Assembly: GCA_007133745.1 (NCBI GenBank)
Contig: SLMC01000103.1
Coordinates: forward strand, 1-10,045
Direction of reading: 5' to 3'
Length of the DNA stretch: 10,045 bases
Source: Kiritimatiellia bacterium
GTDB lineage: Bacteria > Verrucomicrobiota > Kiritimatiellia > UBA8416 > SLMC01
The position numbers and the translations under genes are program-made. Below are positions 1 to 5,871 of this stretch, in pieces; within the stretch, counting starts at the first letter, position 1, and each line of letters starts with the position of its first letter. Below the pieces are notes generated by a model. It saw nothing but the letters and a program-made list of their open reading frames with translations, was not told the origin of the DNA and did no database searches.

Positions 1-558
1 GGAATCGCCGAGGCGCTGAACAGTCTGCCGGATGCGCTGCGGACCAATCGCGAGGCGGCCGCCGAAACCATCGAGAACAACGTCCGCAAGAAGATCATCA
101 AGAGCCACCTGTCCGACCCCGCCTTCTACGACAGGATGTCCGCCCTGCTCGACGAGATCATTCGGCAGCGCAAGGCCGAGGCCATAGCCTACGAGCAATA
201 TCTGAAACAAATCGCCCATCTGGCCCGCCAGGTGCAGCAGGGCGCGGATGACAGAATGTCGCCCGAGCTTGATACGCCCGGGAAACGCGCCCTGTTCAAC
301 AATCTCATGCTCGGCATGCGGGATTCAGGATCGAACGGAACACGCGAGCCTTATGCCCTAATGGGAACCGCCGTCGGCAAAAAGGCCCAGGCCGCGGCCA
401 TTGCCATTGACGCGGCGGTCAGAGTCTCCAGGCCGGATCGGTGGCGCGGCCATCCGCCGCGCGAGAATGTCATCAAGAAAGCCATGTACGAAATCCTGGG
501 CGACGAAGCGGCCGTCGAGCGGCTGTTTGTCGTAATCAAGGGGCAGGAGGAGTACTGA
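1..558 (+). CDS. hsdR: Type I restriction enzyme R subunit, C-terminal part (5' end outside window)
   Basis: The reading frame is open from base 1 and gives the last 185 residues of a large protein, ending in TGA at 556-558. The fragment is mostly helical and charged. It carries the pattern at the C-terminus of HsdR, the motor and nuclease subunit of type I restriction-modification complexes: an early block ending IIKSHLSDPAFYDRMSALL, a middle block TPGKRALFNNL, and a final block with RPDRWRGHPPRENVIKKAM followed by a tail ending in KGQEEY. In the known family this helical region contacts the methyltransferase core (HsdM/HsdS), while the nuclease and helicase domains lie upstream and are not in this window. 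The next gene overlaps its stop by one base, so the two are probably translated together. Other family members share this C-terminal pattern; the assignment rests on recognition of the conserved blocks only. Confidence 0.85.
   Translation, partial: GIAEALNSLPDALRTNREAAAETIENNVRKKIIKSHLSDPAFYDRMSALLDEIIRQRKAEAIAYEQYLKQIAHLARQVQQGADDRMSPELDTPGKRALFNNLMLGMRDSGSNGTREPYALMGTAVGKKAQAAAIAIDAAVRVSRPDRWRGHPPRENVIKKAMYEILGDEAAVERLFVVIKGQEEY
545..552 (+). promoter_or_regulatory. Shine-Dalgarno site of the metallopeptidase gene inside the hsdR end
   Basis: AGGAGGAG lies five bases before the ATG at 558 and inside the last codons of hsdR. It is a near-perfect ribosome binding site. It selects 558 over the upstream in-frame ATG at 441, and fits re-initiation by ribosomes finishing hsdR. 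Confidence 0.8.
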
Positions 559-1271
559 TGGCGGCACAGCTCAAGCTTGGCGACACGACCGTGCATGTGA
601 TTCTCAAGGACATCAAAAATGTACACCTGAGCGTCTATCCGCCCACGGGCCGCGTCCGCATATCGGCCCCGTCGCGCATGGACCTGAACACGATTCGGGC
701 GTTTGCCATCAGCAAGCTCGGATGGATACGCCGGCAGCAGAAGCAGATCGGCGCTCAGGAACGGGAATGGCCGCGTGCCTATGTCGAACGGGAAACCCAT
801 TACGTATGGGGACGCCGCTATCTGATGCAGGTCAGGGAAGGCGCAAGGTCCGGCGTTGAGCTTAAACACGACGCCATTATCCTGTGCCAGCGTAAAGGGG
901 CCTGCATGACGCGCCGCCATGAGATCATGCAGGACTGGTATCGCCAACAGTTGAAAGATGCCATCCCGGAACTGCAACGCAAATGGGCGGCCAGGATGGG
1001 CGTATCGCCCACGTCAATCGGCGTACGCCGGATGAAAACCATGTGGGGCAGTTGTTCCCCCGACCGCGGCGCCATCCGCATCAACCTCGAACTGGTCAAA
1101 AAGCCGCGGGAATGCCTCGAATACATCCTCGTCCACGAACTGGCCCACCTGCTCGAACATACGCATAACAACCGCTTCATTGCCCACATGGACCGACTGC
1201 TCCCCGACTGGCGTCACCGCCGCGACGAACTCAACCGCCTGCCCGTACCGCATGAGGACTGGATTTATTGA
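558..1271 (+). CDS. YgjP/DUF45 (COG1451-type) zinc metallopeptidase, restriction-operon companion
   Basis: The 237-residue product has the signature of the YgjP-like metallopeptidase family (DUF45, M48/SprT-like). Residues 193-197 are HELAH, the HExxH zinc motif with E194 as the catalytic base. H203, six residues on in HTHNNRF, is the likely third ligand; family members usually have a similar HSPxF-type stretch there. The block MKTMWGSCS at 159-167 and the following RINLELVKKP segment are also typical of the family. There is no signal peptide, so it should be cytoplasmic. The start is set by the strong ribosome site at 545 and by the TGATG overlap with hsdR. Genes of this family are repeatedly found beside type I restriction genes, but their substrate is not established; turnover of restriction subunits or processing of some partner are only possibilities. 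It is convergent with mutL, with 78 bp between the two stops and no clear terminator hairpin. Confidence 0.85.
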   Translation: MAAQLKLGDTTVHVILKDIKNVHLSVYPPTGRVRISAPSRMDLNTIRAFAISKLGWIRRQQKQIGAQEREWPRAYVERETHYVWGRRYLMQVREGARSGVELKHDAIILCQRKGACMTRRHEIMQDWYRQQLKDAIPELQRKWAARMGVSPTSIGVRRMKTMWGSCSPDRGAIRINLELVKKPRECLEYILVHELAHLLEHTHNNRFIAHMDRLLPDWRHRRDELNRLPVPHEDWIY

Positions 1272-1349
1272 AAGCGTCTCTTTGAAAACCTACCCCACCC
1301 TCTCCGCCATGGCCCGGATTTCGTTTGTGTGTGCCTGCTTATCGTGCGT

Positions 1350-3173
1350 CTATTCGCGCGCGAATTTGCGGTTCAGGTCCTTGAACGAGGTGTAGATCAG
1401 GGTCGGTCGGCCATGCGGACAGGTATAGGGCATTTCCGCGCCGGCCAAATCCACGACCAGCCGCTCGATCTCTTCCATCGACAAGCGGTCCCGAGCCTTG
1501 ACAGACGCTTTGCACGCGGCCTGCGCAATGGCTTCCTCGCGCCAGCGCCCTTTCCCGCCGCGCGCGCCTGCCTGCTCCAGATGACCGGCCACCTCGACCA
1601 GCAGGCCTTTGACCGACGCTCCTGAAAAACAGGTCGGCAACGCGTCGACAACAAAGGCGTCGCCGCCGAATTCGCTCAAGCCAAACCCCATCTCGCGCAG
1701 CAACCCGATATTTTGACGCACACGCAAGGCGTCGCGGGGCGGCAATTCCACCGTCTCCGGCATGAGCAAACCCTGTGTCTGAACCTTGCCCTTCAAAAAG
1801 GCATCCATGAATCGCTCGAACTGGACCCGCTCGTGCGCGGCATGCGGGTCCATCACCACATAGCCGTCTTCGGTCTCCAGCACGACATACAGTCCGCCAA
1901 TCTGACCGACAACCCGACACCAGGCCCACGGCGATTTGGGCTCCGCATCGTCACGCCGAGTCTCGGGCTCGTGCGCTGCTTTCGCGGCCTCGGAATCGGC
2001 GGCCGGCCCGGAGCCGGGCGCCGGATCGGACGAGAGCCGCGCCCAGGCGGCGGCAGGATAAGGAAACGACCGCGATGCGGGCAAATTCTCGATGGTCAGC
2101 CGCCGCTGAATCGGCCGGGAGCGCTCCATGGGCGTATCGAAAGGGCCCGACCGCTCCGGCAACGCCTTTTCGTCAGGCTGAATGCCCAGGGCGACCGGAT
2201 GGCCCAACGCCTGACGGATGCCCTGAATAATGGCGTCGCGCACGGGACCCGGCTGACGGAAACGGACTTCGCGCTTGGCGGGATGCACGTTGACATCCAC
2301 AAGTTCCGGATTCATTTTCAGAAACAGAAACACGGGCGCATGCCGATCCGAGGGCAGCAAACCGCGATAGGCTTCCTTCAAAGCGAAGGCTGTTACCGGC
2401 GCATGCGCCGCGCGACCGTTGACGAAAAAAAACTGTTCGGTCCGATCCGCTCTGGCCACCGAGGGGATGCCGGCATATCCGGTCACGGTCGGACCAAGGC
2501 TGAACTCGACCGGTTTCAGTCCGTTCATGAGTTCGGCCCCGAACAGATCGCGCAGCCGATCGGCCAATGTTCCGCCAGGCAATTGCCAAATTGGGCGGCC
2601 GTCGGACTTGAGGCTCAGCGTCACGTCGGGATGACTCAAGGCCAGCGCCATGAACGCCATGCGGATATGGGAAAGCTCCGTTTGAAACGCGCGCAGAAAC
2701 TTCCTGCGCGCAGGCACATTGAAGAACAGATCGCGCACTTCGACCAGCGTCCCCTGCGGCGCGCCGGTATCGCGCACATCCTGAATCGTCCCGCCCGACA
2801 CGCTCAACTCCGTACCCGCGCCATCCGCCGAGGCGCACGTCACCATGCGGAAACGCGACACCGAAGCGATCGACGGCAAGGCTTCCCCGCGAAAGCCCAG
2901 CGTGGCGATGCGTTCAATATCGTCCACATCCTGTATCTTGCTCGTCGCCTGACGTTCCAAGGACAGCAACGCGTCGTCCCGATTCATGCCGGACCCGTTG
3001 TCGGAAACGGCGATCAGCTTGCGGCCGCCGGCAACCGCTTCGACGTCGATCCGGGTCGCGCCGGCATCGATAGCGTTTTCGGCCAGCTCCTTCATCGCTG
3101 AAGACGGCCGTTCCACCACCTCGCCCGCCGCGATCTTGTTGGCGACATGCGCAGAGAGAATTCGTATCGACAT
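1350..3173 (-). CDS. mutL: DNA mismatch repair protein MutL, nicking type
   Basis: The 607-residue protein aligns residue for residue with the start of E. coli MutL. The GHKL ATPase domain shows E29 and N33 in KELAENAIDAGA, D58 in DNGSGM, TSKI at 77-80, GFRGEAL at 93-99 and the lysine of VHPAKREVRF at about 300. A Pro/Ala/Asp-rich linker at about 340-415 joins the C-terminal dimerisation domain. That domain keeps the endonuclease signature: DPHAAHERVQFE at 442-453 fits DxHA(x)2E(x)4E, followed by ACKASVKA at 553-560 and CPHGRP at 585-590. Nicking MutL proteins work with MutS without MutH and Dam methylation, so methyl-independent repair is likely. The usual DQHA is DPHA here. MSIRIL was taken as the start because homology begins there and AGAAGG precedes it; the frame is open further upstream to 3401 but that extension has no MutL character. 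The gene stands alone, divergent from the zinc-motif gene. Confidence 0.97.
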   Translation of the reverse strand: MSIRILSAHVANKIAAGEVVERPSSAMKELAENAIDAGATRIDVEAVAGGRKLIAVSDNGSGMNRDDALLSLERQATSKIQDVDDIERIATLGFRGEALPSIASVSRFRMVTCASADGAGTELSVSGGTIQDVRDTGAPQGTLVEVRDLFFNVPARRKFLRAFQTELSHIRMAFMALALSHPDVTLSLKSDGRPIWQLPGGTLADRLRDLFGAELMNGLKPVEFSLGPTVTGYAGIPSVARADRTEQFFFVNGRAAHAPVTAFALKEAYRGLLPSDRHAPVFLFLKMNPELVDVNVHPAKREVRFRQPGPVRDAIIQGIRQALGHPVALGIQPDEKALPERSGPFDTPMERSRPIQRRLTIENLPASRSFPYPAAAWARLSSDPAPGSGPAADSEAAKAAHEPETRRDDAEPKSPWAWCRVVGQIGGLYVVLETEDGYVVMDPHAAHERVQFERFMDAFLKGKVQTQGLLMPETVELPPRDALRVRQNIGLLREMGFGLSEFGGDAFVVDALPTCFSGASVKGLLVEVAGHLEQAGARGGKGRWREEAIAQAACKASVKARDRLSMEEIERLVVDLAGAEMPYTCPHGRPTLIYTSFKDLNRKFARE

Positions 3174-3177
3174 AGAG

Positions 3178-3183
3178 CCTTCT
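3178..3183 (-). promoter_or_regulatory. Ribosome binding site of mutL
   Basis: On the minus strand AGAAGG sits four bases before the ATG at 3173. Together with the start of MutL homology it decides between this start and the longer open frame that begins at 3401. Confidence 0.6.
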
Positions 3184-3383
3184 GTTGTTGTCCACGACGC
3201 ACACGCGTCCTGCGAATATCGTTTGATGGAATCACATTCGCCCATGCCTCGCAAGAGCAAATTGAAAACAAGAAACAGAAGGCGTGATTGTACGTGAGTC
3301 TGCGGGTGAAAACTCGCACACTCCCAAAGCCAGCACACTTGCACACGGCCAGGGTTGCGGGCAAAGCCGCTGTATTCTTTGCC

Positions 3384-3412
3384 TTGACTTTTCCCGTTCA
3401 AAAAGGCATGTT
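3384..3412 (+). promoter_or_regulatory. Possible sigma70-type promoter for the zinc-motif gene
   Basis: TTGACT at 3384-3389 matches five of six bases of the -35 consensus. A 17-bp spacer leads to CATGTT at 3407-3412, a weak -10 with three matches. The position, about 35 bp before the start codon at 3444, suits a short leader. The -35 element is convincing; the -10 is not. Confidence 0.35.
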
Positions 3413-3434
3413 ACTTCCCGTATTTCGCAGCAAC

Positions 3435-3439
3435 GGAGA
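3435..3439 (+). promoter_or_regulatory. Ribosome binding site deciding the start at 3444
   Basis: GGAGA lies four bases before the ATG at 3444. The in-frame ATGs further upstream (3288, 3408) lack a comparable site, and 3408 overlaps the putative -10 region. Confidence 0.55.
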
Positions 3440-3443
3440 AATT

Positions 3444-4028
3444 ATGGCTCAAGACTGGGACATCAAGCCGCGCGACAGCGTTTGCCATCAGTGTCACGCG
3501 CCCTTTGAAGAAGGGCAAATCTGCCATTCCCGCCTGATTTTCGGAGAGGCCGGTTACGTGCGTACGGATATGTGCGATGCCTGTCGCCTCGAACAGCCCG
3601 ACGACTCAACCTGGAGCGCCTGGCAAGGCGTGTACCATGCCCCGCCCCCGCCCGAAGAAGAGGCTCTGAAAAAGGAAACCGCCGAATCCATCTTGCGCCG
3701 CATGATGGAAGACCCCGAAGAAGGCCGCCGCAACGTGATTTTCATTCTGGCCGTCATGCTGGAACGCAAAAAAATGCTCGTCGAAAAGGATGTGCGCTAT
3801 CGCGACGACGGTACGCTCGTGCGCCTGTACGAACACCGTATCACCGGCGAAACGTTTCTGGTTCCCGACCCGCAACTGAATCTCGATGAACTCGATCATG
3901 TTCAAACCGAGGTGCTTGCCATGCTCGGCGGCGCCCCGTCGGCGCCTCGGCCGCATAGCTCCGAGCCGGCCCCTGAACAAGCGCCTGCGCCGGAATCGAA
4001 GGCGGTGTGGCCAGTGGCTGGGAGCTAG
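3444..4028 (+). CDS. Hypothetical protein with N-terminal CxxC-CxxC zinc-binding-like motif
   Basis: I do not recognise this 194-residue protein as a named family. Residues 14-17 are CHQC and 44-47 are CDAC, with C27-H28 between them. This spacing suggests a small treble-clef or zinc-ribbon fold holding one metal ion. A middle part at about 75-160 is helical and charged, with a hydrophobic stretch VIFILAVML at 98-106 that is too short for a clear membrane segment and is flanked by charged residues. The last 30 residues are rich in Pro, Ala and Glu and look disordered. There is no signal peptide; a cytoplasmic role as an adaptor or nucleic-acid-binding protein is possible but unproven. The stop codon at 4026-4028 falls inside a heptamer tandem repeat, so the final residues (about WPVAGS) are repeat-encoded. 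It is divergent from mutL and has its own likely promoter. Confidence 0.75.
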   Translation: MAQDWDIKPRDSVCHQCHAPFEEGQICHSRLIFGEAGYVRTDMCDACRLEQPDDSTWSAWQGVYHAPPPPEEEALKKETAESILRRMMEDPEEGRRNVIFILAVMLERKKMLVEKDVRYRDDGTLVRLYEHRITGETFLVPDPQLNLDELDHVQTEVLAMLGGAPSAPRPHSSEPAPEQAPAPESKAVWPVAGS

Positions 4029-4041
4029 TGGCTAGTGGCTA
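4007..4041 (+). repeat. Heptanucleotide tandem repeat, consensus GTGGCTA, five copies
   Basis: Five consecutive 7-bp units start at 4007, 4014, 4021, 4028 and 4035. The last two are identical GTGGCTA. The first has C for T at its sixth base, the second ends in G, and the third begins GGA instead of GTG. The array covers the last codons and stop of the preceding gene and runs on for 13 bases past it. Because seven is not a multiple of three, gain or loss of a unit before the stop would change the reading frame of the tail. Confidence 0.75.
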
Positions 4042-4101
4042 GGGTCCCGTCCTGAAATAGGTTGTCGCTTTGATCTGACAAAAAGAGGGCTATTGAAAGC
4101 C

Positions 4102-4116
4102 AACCCTGAAAGGGTT
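4102..4116. repeat. Short palindrome AACCC-TGAAA-GGGTT
   Basis: A perfect 5-bp inverted repeat with a five-base loop. Similar CCCTGAAAGGG palindromes occur as dispersed intergenic repeats in several environmental bacterial lineages; that recollection is from memory and was not checked. It may be a relic of a REP-like or insertion element. Confidence 0.4.
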
Positions 4117-4151
4117 ATGCAACGGAGCCGGGGCCTGCCTGCGTACGGATT

Positions 4152-4180
4152 ACGAAAAAAGAGCCTTCTTCGTTTTTTTT
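4152..4180 (+). terminator. Weak possible rho-independent terminator
   Basis: ACGAA at 4152-4156 can pair with TTCGT at 4169-4173, alternatively AAGA at 4159-4162 with TCTT at 4167-4170, and a run of eight T ends at 4180. The stems are short and AT-rich, so the hairpin is weak. The location after the zinc-motif gene and the T-run are what support it. Confidence 0.3.
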
Positions 4181-4200
4181 GTAACTTTTTGTAACTTTTT
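4181..4200. repeat. Perfect 10-bp tandem duplication GTAACTTTTT
   Basis: Two identical copies, 4181-4190 and 4191-4200, directly follow the run of T. The whole tract from 4173 to 4200 is extremely pyrimidine-rich on this strand. Confidence 0.8.
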
Positions 4201-4201
4201 G

Positions 4202-4220
4202 CGGCAAACATTCTTTGCCG
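4202..4220. other. Perfect 7-bp hairpin
   Basis: CGGCAAA at 4202-4208 and TTTGCCG at 4214-4220 form a perfect stem around the loop CATTC. It is not followed by T residues on either strand, so it is not a standard terminator. It lies in the presumed leader of the deacylase operon. Confidence 0.6.
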
Positions 4221-4228
4221 TCAGGGCG

Positions 4229-4243
4229 CCGAGCGAAGCTCGG
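4229..4243. other. Perfect 6-bp hairpin with GAA triloop (GCGAAGC core)
   Basis: CCGAGC at 4229-4234 pairs with GCTCGG at 4238-4243 across the loop GAA. The centre, GCGAAGC, is known to form an unusually stable mini-hairpin in single-stranded DNA. A second copy of GCTCGG lies at 4260-4265 and could compete for the same left arm. The site is 45 bases before the start codon of the deacylase. Confidence 0.6.
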
Positions 4244-4287
4244 TTACCCTTGGCGGATGGCTCGGCCGAAAACGAAAGAACTCGTTC

Positions 4288-5847
4288 ATGTTCGACTTGA
4301 TTTTAGCCAACGGTCTAATTGTCGACGGGTCCGGCGCCGAACCTCGCAGGGGCGATGTGGCGGTCATGGGCGAGATCGTCGTCGATACGGGCGATCTGGC
4401 CAACGCGGAATCGCGCATGCGGATCGACGCAACCGGCAAGATCGTCTGCCCCGGCTTCATTGACTCGCATTCGCATGGCGACGCCTATATGCTCATTGAA
4501 CCGTCCGCGCCCAGCAAGGCGTTTCAAGGCGTGACGACCGATGTCGTCGGCAATTGCGGGGCGTCCGCCGCGCCGATTACCGATCCCATGCACATGCCGT
4601 CCGATTGGGTGGACTTGGAGTTCCCCGGCACATGGCGTACGGTCGGCGAATACCGAACGCTGCTCGAAACGGTCAAGCCTCTGCCGAACGTGGTCTTCCT
4701 GGTCGGCCACAACACCGTGCGCCGCAGCGCGGGCGCTTACGACAACCGGCCGCCGACTGCGGAAGAAATGGCTTGCATGAGTCGGCTGGTCGAACAGGCC
4801 ATGAACGACGGCGCGCGCGGCTTGTCGACCGGGCTGATCTATCCGCCCGGCCGTTTTTCCAAAACGGACGAGATTGTGGCGCTGGCCCGTGTCGCGGCGC
4901 GGCAGGGCGGCGTTTACTGTTCGCACATGCGTCATGAGGGCGCTGGTTTGCTCGATGCCATAGCCGAAACTCTGGCCATCGGCGAGGCCGCCGAGATACC
5001 CGTCCAGATCTCGCACCTCAAGACGTCTGGCCAGGGCAATTGGGGACTGATCGATGCCGCCCTCGAGGCCATCGAAACGGCGCGCGGCAAAGGTCGGCCC
5101 GTGCATGCGGACCGGTATCCCTACATTGCGTCGCATACCAGCCTCACGGTCGTCTTCCCCGACTGGGCGCTGGAAGGCACGATCGATACAAGGCGGGCCC
5201 GACTTTCTAATCCGGCCCAGCGCGCCCGGCTGCGCGCGGATCTTTTCGGGAATGCGGGAGCGCGCGACTGGGGCGCCATTACCGTCGGCTCCACGCATCA
5301 TCCCGACAATCGCCGCTTTCAAGGCAGGCTCCTGACAGACGTGGCCGCCATGCTGGGGCTTGATCCCGTCGACGCCATCTTGCACATGGCGGAAACCGAC
5401 GCCATGCGCACGAGCGCGTTCTTTGCCGGCATGTGCGAAAAAAACATGACCCGTATCCTGGCCCTGCCTTGGGTCATGATCGGCTCGGACGCGTCTATCC
5501 GCGCACCTTGGGGACCGCTGAGCGAGGACCATCCGCACCCGCGCACCTACGGAACCTTTGCCCGTTTTCTCCGAATGGCGCTCGACGGGCAAACCGTGCC
5601 GTTGCCGGAAGCGGTGCGCAAAATGACGGCATTGCCGGCCGAAAAATTCGGACTGACCGACCGAGGCCTGATCGCCAAGGGAAAGAAAGCGGATATCGCC
5701 GTCATTGATCCCGAACAGGTGCGCGACCGGTCCACATTTGCCGAACCCCATCAGCTTGCGCAAGGCGTGGTCGCTCTTGCGATTAACGGAGAACTCGCCA
5801 TCGCCGACGGCGAGTTGACCGGTCGGCGCAGCGGTCGTTTTTTGTAA
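4288..5847 (+). CDS. N-acyl-D-amino-acid deacylase (D-aminoacylase), amidohydrolase family 3
   Basis: This 519-residue protein is a metal-dependent amidohydrolase of the D-aminoacylase group, which splits N-acyl-D-amino acids into a D-amino acid and a carboxylate. The metal ligands known from the Alcaligenes enzyme have clear counterparts: H61 and H63 in DSHSHGD, C90 in GNCG, H213 in CSHMRHE, H243 in QISHLK, and catalytic D401 in IGSDAS. The block HPHPRTYGTFARFL at 415-428 and the end (RDRSTFAEPHQL, then NGELAIADGELTGRRSG) are family hallmarks and form part of the outer beta domain. Length is normal. There is no signal peptide, so it acts in the cytoplasm. Exact substrate cannot be read from the sequence; related enzymes take acyl-D-Glu, acyl-D-Asp or hydrophobic acyl-D-amino acids, and some relatives act on dipeptides. 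The ribosome site is poor. It is followed after 24 bp by the lyase-like gene, probably in one operon. Confidence 0.88.
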   Translation: MFDLILANGLIVDGSGAEPRRGDVAVMGEIVVDTGDLANAESRMRIDATGKIVCPGFIDSHSHGDAYMLIEPSAPSKAFQGVTTDVVGNCGASAAPITDPMHMPSDWVDLEFPGTWRTVGEYRTLLETVKPLPNVVFLVGHNTVRRSAGAYDNRPPTAEEMACMSRLVEQAMNDGARGLSTGLIYPPGRFSKTDEIVALARVAARQGGVYCSHMRHEGAGLLDAIAETLAIGEAAEIPVQISHLKTSGQGNWGLIDAALEAIETARGKGRPVHADRYPYIASHTSLTVVFPDWALEGTIDTRRARLSNPAQRARLRADLFGNAGARDWGAITVGSTHHPDNRRFQGRLLTDVAAMLGLDPVDAILHMAETDAMRTSAFFAGMCEKNMTRILALPWVMIGSDASIRAPWGPLSEDHPHPRTYGTFARFLRMALDGQTVPLPEAVRKMTALPAEKFGLTDRGLIAKGKKADIAVIDPEQVRDRSTFAEPHQLAQGVVALAINGELAIADGELTGRRSGRFL

Positions 5848-5860
5848 ACAGTCAAACAAC

Positions 5861-5866
5861 AGGAGG
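5861..5866 (+). promoter_or_regulatory. Strong Shine-Dalgarno site of the lyase-like gene
   Basis: AGGAGG stands five bases before the ATG at 5872, in the 24-bp gap after the deacylase stop. It is far better than the site of the deacylase itself, so the downstream protein may be made in larger amount from the shared message. Confidence 0.75.
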
Positions 5867-5871
5867 GTATC

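Larger units (their letters stand above)
4029..4287. other. Non-coding structured interval between the zinc-motif gene and the deacylase gene
   Basis: No convincing gene lies in these 259 bases. From left to right it holds the end of the heptamer array, a segment resembling dispersed intergenic or insertion-sequence-end DNA (about 4045-4130) with a small palindrome, a T-rich tract with a 10-bp tandem repeat (4173-4200), and two perfect hairpins (4202-4220 and 4229-4243) before the start codon at 4288. Base composition is more AT-rich than the surrounding genes in the middle part. No good -35/-10 pair for the following operon was found. Confidence 0.6.

Noticed and set aside
1272..1349. Searched for a terminator between the convergent metallopeptidase and mutL genes
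   Set aside because: No stem followed by a T-run on either strand could be found in these 78 bases.
2003..2024. GC-rich imperfect palindrome
   Set aside because: It lies in the low-complexity Pro/Gly/Ala linker of mutL, where such palindromes arise from codon choice.
1713..3101. Long open frame on the + strand opposite mutL
   Set aside because: It is the antisense of a clearly recognised gene; its Arg/His/Gly-rich product is typical of shadow frames in GC-rich DNA.
3203..3230. Weak promoter-like pairs upstream of mutL on the minus strand
   Set aside because: The best -10 and -35 combinations match only three or four bases each, no better than expected by chance in this region.
3174..3401. 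Extension of the mutL reading frame upstream to an ATG at 3401
   Set aside because: MutL homology begins exactly at the ATG at 3173, which has a ribosome site; the extra residues have no family match and overlap the divergent promoter region.
3288..3443. Upstream in-frame starts (3288 and 3408) for the zinc-motif gene
   Set aside because: They lack a ribosome site, the added residues look like translated leader, and 3408 overlaps the putative promoter; 3444 has GGAGA at correct spacing.
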